DNA of 64,000 nt from Desmodus rotundus (lineage: Eukaryota > Chordata > Mammalia > Chiroptera > Phyllostomidae). The stretch lies in assembly GCF_022682495.2 (NCBI RefSeq), contig NC_071388.1, positions 30,798,139-30,862,138 on the forward strand, written 5' to 3'. The notes below the pieces were generated by a model. That model ran no database searches. It was not told the origin of the DNA and worked only from the letters and a program-made list of their open reading frames with translations. Below are positions 60,795 through 64,000 of the stretch, piece after piece. Both the position numbers and the translations under genes were made by a program. Position 1 is the stretch's first letter; each line of letters opens with the position of its first letter.

Positions 60795-61165
60795 TGGTCC
60801 CAGCTTTTCTTTAATCCCAGCATTATTTATGATAGTAAAATACAGAACAAGAACAGCCTAAATATCCACCAGAAGGAGACAGAGTAAACAAGTTTTATGA
60901 CACATCAGTAGACTATTCTGAGGCCACTGAGATCCATGTTTTGGAGGAATGTGTAATGTCAGGAGAACTGACATTAAATTGACATTAAGTGCTGTATATA
61001 AAGAATGGTCCAAATTTGTAAGCACATGCACCCATGTGTGTATACGGAAACTTGTAGCAGGAAGGACAGCGGTCATTACCAAGGGCCATCTCCGGATGGT
61101 TGGACTGTGAGAGAATTATATTTCTCCTTTGTGCATTTTTGTCTTTCCCATATTCACTACTTTAC
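60795..61165 (+). repeat. Old LINE-1 3' end
   Basis: Order: 'aacagcctaaatatccaccagaagg', 'aagaatggtccaaatttgtaagcac', 'ggaaacttgtagcaggaaggacagcggtcattacc', then 'tatatttctcctttgtgcatttttgtc'. It is strongly diverged. Confidence 0.5.
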
Positions 61166-61445
61166 ATTTCCCCCTTAGCAATCGTGGGAAAATAAATCAT
61201 CTTCGGACCAAACACTGACTAAGTATCCAAGTGAAATAACTGTCATTTTAAAAAATATAGTCTGGTGGGCTTAACTTTTCCCAAATAGGGAAGATGTTTT
61301 CCTTCAATCTAATTGAACTTATTGCTCTTTTTGTGTCTCTTTTAATTTAAGATTTTTTTGTCTGCTTCACATGACGTGAATATTGAGCATTGCTTTGCAC
61401 ACCACTAAAACTTAAAAAAAAAAAAACCACTAAAAGAATCTAATA

Positions 61446-61781
61446 CAAGTATACCTTGGAGATGTTGCAGGTTCAGTTCCAGAACACCACAATAAAGCAA
61501 ATTTCTTAATAAAGTAAGGCACATGAAGTTTTTTGATTTCCCAGTGCATATAATAGTTATGTTTATCCTATACTAGCCCATTAAGTGTCCAATAGCATTA
61601 TGTCTAAAAATGTGCATATTTTATCTTAAAGATACTTTGTTACTAAAAATGCTAACTATATTCAGAACCTGTTGGAAACGGGCCCCTTATTAGCTATGCA
61701 AGGTTTCCACAAACCTGCAGTTTGTAAAATAAGGCAGCATGTGCACCATAAAGCGAAGAGCAATAAAATACGGCGTGCCCG
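61446..61781 (+). mobile_element. Tigger-family (pogo-like) DNA transposon, internally deleted
   Basis: The left end reads CAAGTATACCTTGGAGATGT, a diverged Tigger1 terminus, and continues in the known order ('ggttcagttccagaacaccacaataaagcaaat', 'tttcccagtgcatataatagttatgttta'). The right end (aaagcgaagagcaataaaat...gtgcccg) is the inverted terminus. TA at 61444-61445 and CA at 61782-61783 are the likely duplication. About 336 bp remain and no transposase. Confidence 0.8.
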
Positions 61782-63409
61782 CAATGCTTTCTGGGAGCAC
61801 TTCAGTTCCCTTGCTGCAGGAGCTCCATGTCTATCCTCAGTTGTGTTGTTACTACTTCTCTGAACGCTGCCATGTTTTTATGAGCATTTACAGAATAGTC
61901 CCCTCCACTGCTGAAGGTTAGAAAATGACAGAGAGTGGGAGAGAAGACACTAGCAGGGGAATACTAATTACAAGGGCAATTTATGCTTTAAACATCATCT
62001 GATCAGACATCATGAAACGATGACTCATAATGGAAGGGTGATGATCAAGTATCATTCGGTATCATTAAACCATACTGAACACAGGTGTAGATTTTCTGTA
62101 GAGGTAAGCTGGTAAATGGTAAACAACTGGTTCTCAGAAATATAAAAGCCCTTGTTTGTAGCATTTTCCAGTTTCCACAGTGTAATACCCCAACCCTTGT
62201 GACTTCAAGTAACCAATGTGATACAAACTGACTCACAAAAATTCCTAAAAATTTAACAATTGCCTTTCCTGAGCTGTCACTTATAGCTCTAGTGTAGTAC
62301 TGGTGGGCAAATGTATTCTGAACACAGAGAATGATTTCTTACTTTCACTTTCTCTTTTGATATTAATCAACAATTATTTTTTAGGCATCTATTTTGCTTA
62401 GATGTTTCTAAAGATAACTAGTTTGACCTTTGTGGTTGACATAATTAACCAGAAAATAAATAGTTCCAACCAACAAAAATTTCACTACTTATTTAGCCTA
62501 TTTTATTTTTAAAACTACAAGAATTAATTGTTTAGATCAACTGCTTCAAGATTCAAAAGCAAACAAAAAATGTTGGATTGCTTTAGTGGAGACAGTGCGT
62601 CCCTCTTTTTCTCTAGACTTCATGTGGTTGGAGTGTTGACTCAGATACAGGGGGGTCATTTGTTCCCTTAACTGACCCGTAAGCCGTATTCCAACTACCT
62701 GTAACACACCCACCATAAACCAGGGCGGGCATTTTCTTTATGACACAGTGTTGTAAAAAAAGAAGGCAGTTACTTAAGGAAGAAAAAAAATGAGTACATG
62801 TTGAACAAAATAAAATAAAACAAACCAATAAAAAACTATTAGAAGAAAAGTTAAAAGTCTTAAGTAAGCATCGTCAAACGTGGAGAGGGGAGGTGCAATA
62901 TTATTCTTCTAACCTCTCAGAAACAGCTCTAAATCTGCTTTTTAAAGTTGCTGTAAAATAAGTTGTATTTAAATAATGCATCTCCCATCCTTTCCAGCAG
63001 TGAAGTGCACATCCCTTACCAATCTGGTTCTCGGCAGGCAGTCCAGCCCGAGGAAGTATCAGCAAAATGTCAGCCCCCACAGAGAAATGCGACAGAGAGG
63101 CCACACTGACGTAGTGACAGGCCTTTCAAAAAGCTATTGTGCAAATTCAGTTTTTCAATAGGGAAATGGTTGAGGACTGATGGGCATGTCATTGCCAATG
63201 AGTTTATGTTGCGGCGTCGGTGGAAACAGAAGGGAGTCTGCTGCAGTGATACACAGGCGTGCAGCCGAGGAGTTGTCATCAGGTTATTTGTCTTCCTGTT
63301 TTCAAACAGTGAATATTCAAATTAGCTGTGATTTTTTGGCACAGAGCCATTGTAGTGGGCCCAAGAGCCCCGCTCTTTCCTGTATTCTTATCACCTTCTA
63401 TAATGTCTC

Positions 63410-63630
63410 AGTTAAATCTTTAAAAGTGAAGTTAATCTGTTACCACTTTATAACCCTCAATAGTTTCCTAATGAAGTCAAAATTCCATAGTTTGGGTACT
63501 GAAGGCCCACCCTCTCTCTGTCCTGATATCTTTTTGACTACTTTCCCACATTTTCCATATACCTTCGTCATTCCCCAAGCAGTGTGTGCTTTTACAATGT
63601 GGTGCCATTGTTCATCAGTCTTTCTACTAA
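63410..63630 (+). repeat. L2 LINE 3' end
   Basis: L2 order: 'taaccctcaatagtttcctaatgaagtcaaaattccatagtttgggtactgaaggcccacc', 'cacattttccatatacc'. The 175-codon open frame at 63180-63707 runs through this repeat and is not a gene. Confidence 0.6.
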
Positions 63631-64000
63631 TAAATATTTTATTGCCTCTTAAGTTTTTCAGGGGGGTTTTATTTTTCAATATATGGAAACTAACAAAAAA
63701 TTACTAAATCTCTTCCTTCCATAGCCTTGACAATAATATTGTATTATAATTGTCTGTTTGTACATGATTAAAGCTATCGTTTGTTTTTTTCATTCCCTAG
63801 CTATCAATATACAAAGGATGCTCATTAAAGATATACTAGATTCAATTAAAGAATATTCTTAACAATCTCCTAAAGAAGTTTGAGATTAAAGTTTCATAGA
63901 AATAATCCACCAAGTAAAAAAAGACAGGAGAAATACAGTTTATAGTACTGAAAGATATTCAGTAGCCTACACTGAGCTGGATTGAATCGTCAGGTCTTTT

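Noticed and set aside
63180..63707. 175-codon open frame, the longest in the window
   Set aside because: It runs through an L2 3' end and has no recognisable domain or splice context.

Overview
This window is vertebrate nuclear DNA, AT-rich and mostly intronic, and it most likely comes from a bat. The best evidence is a tRNA-derived SINE at 16911-17196 with the body and A/B boxes of the bat VES family, flanked by a perfect 13-bp target-site duplication. Two LINE-1 3' ends of one subfamily and several cut-and-paste DNA transposon derivatives (two mariner copies, one Tc1/mariner-like, one hAT-like) fit a bat genome. Older mammalian repeats (MIR, L2, old L1, Tigger) make up much of the rest.

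The only gene I can support is one multi-exon gene on the + strand. Its exons lie at 29620-29739, 31626-31748, 36527-36663, 40425-40547, 42229-42351, 44835-44966, 48882-49014, 50238-50366, 53889-54022 and 58280-58411, with a degenerate candidate at 11433-11568. Each exon encodes one EGF-like module and begins and ends in phase 1. The first five are EGF or calcium-binding EGF modules and the last five are MEGF/laminin-like EGF modules. This order, the small exons in long AT-rich introns, and the module sequences point to EGFEM1 (EGF-like and EMI domain containing 1), a gene active in mouse and a pseudogene (EGFEM1P) in human. MEGF6 is the close paralogue I considered and rank second. No signal peptide or EMI exon was found, so the 5' part of the gene should lie upstream of this window.

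The gene looks damaged. Three exons have one-base frameshifts: 36527-36663 (-1), 48882-49014 (+1 in a C11 run) and 53889-54022 (-1). One exon (42229-42351) has AC where the acceptor AG should be. The candidate first exon has lost conserved cysteines. Six exons are intact in frame, cysteines and splice sites. All exons are phase 1-1, so skipping the damaged ones would still leave an open frame; the locus could be a young pseudogene or a gene making a shortened product.

Layout: 1-11 kb holds a mariner derivative, MIRs, two L1 3' ends and an unassigned 1.2-kb block. 11.4-29.6 kb is a long intron with the VES SINE, MIRs, L2, and a nested L1/L1/mariner complex at 24.5-28.7 kb. 29.6-58.4 kb carries the EGF exons, with a solo retroviral LTR (47923-48490), a hAT derivative, long purine and TG microsatellites, and a second mariner derivative. 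58.4-64 kb has no convincing exon and contains L1, Tigger and L2 remnants. I saw no CRISPR, operon, tRNA or rRNA, and no new molecular system; the most interesting signal is the decay of the EGF gene.
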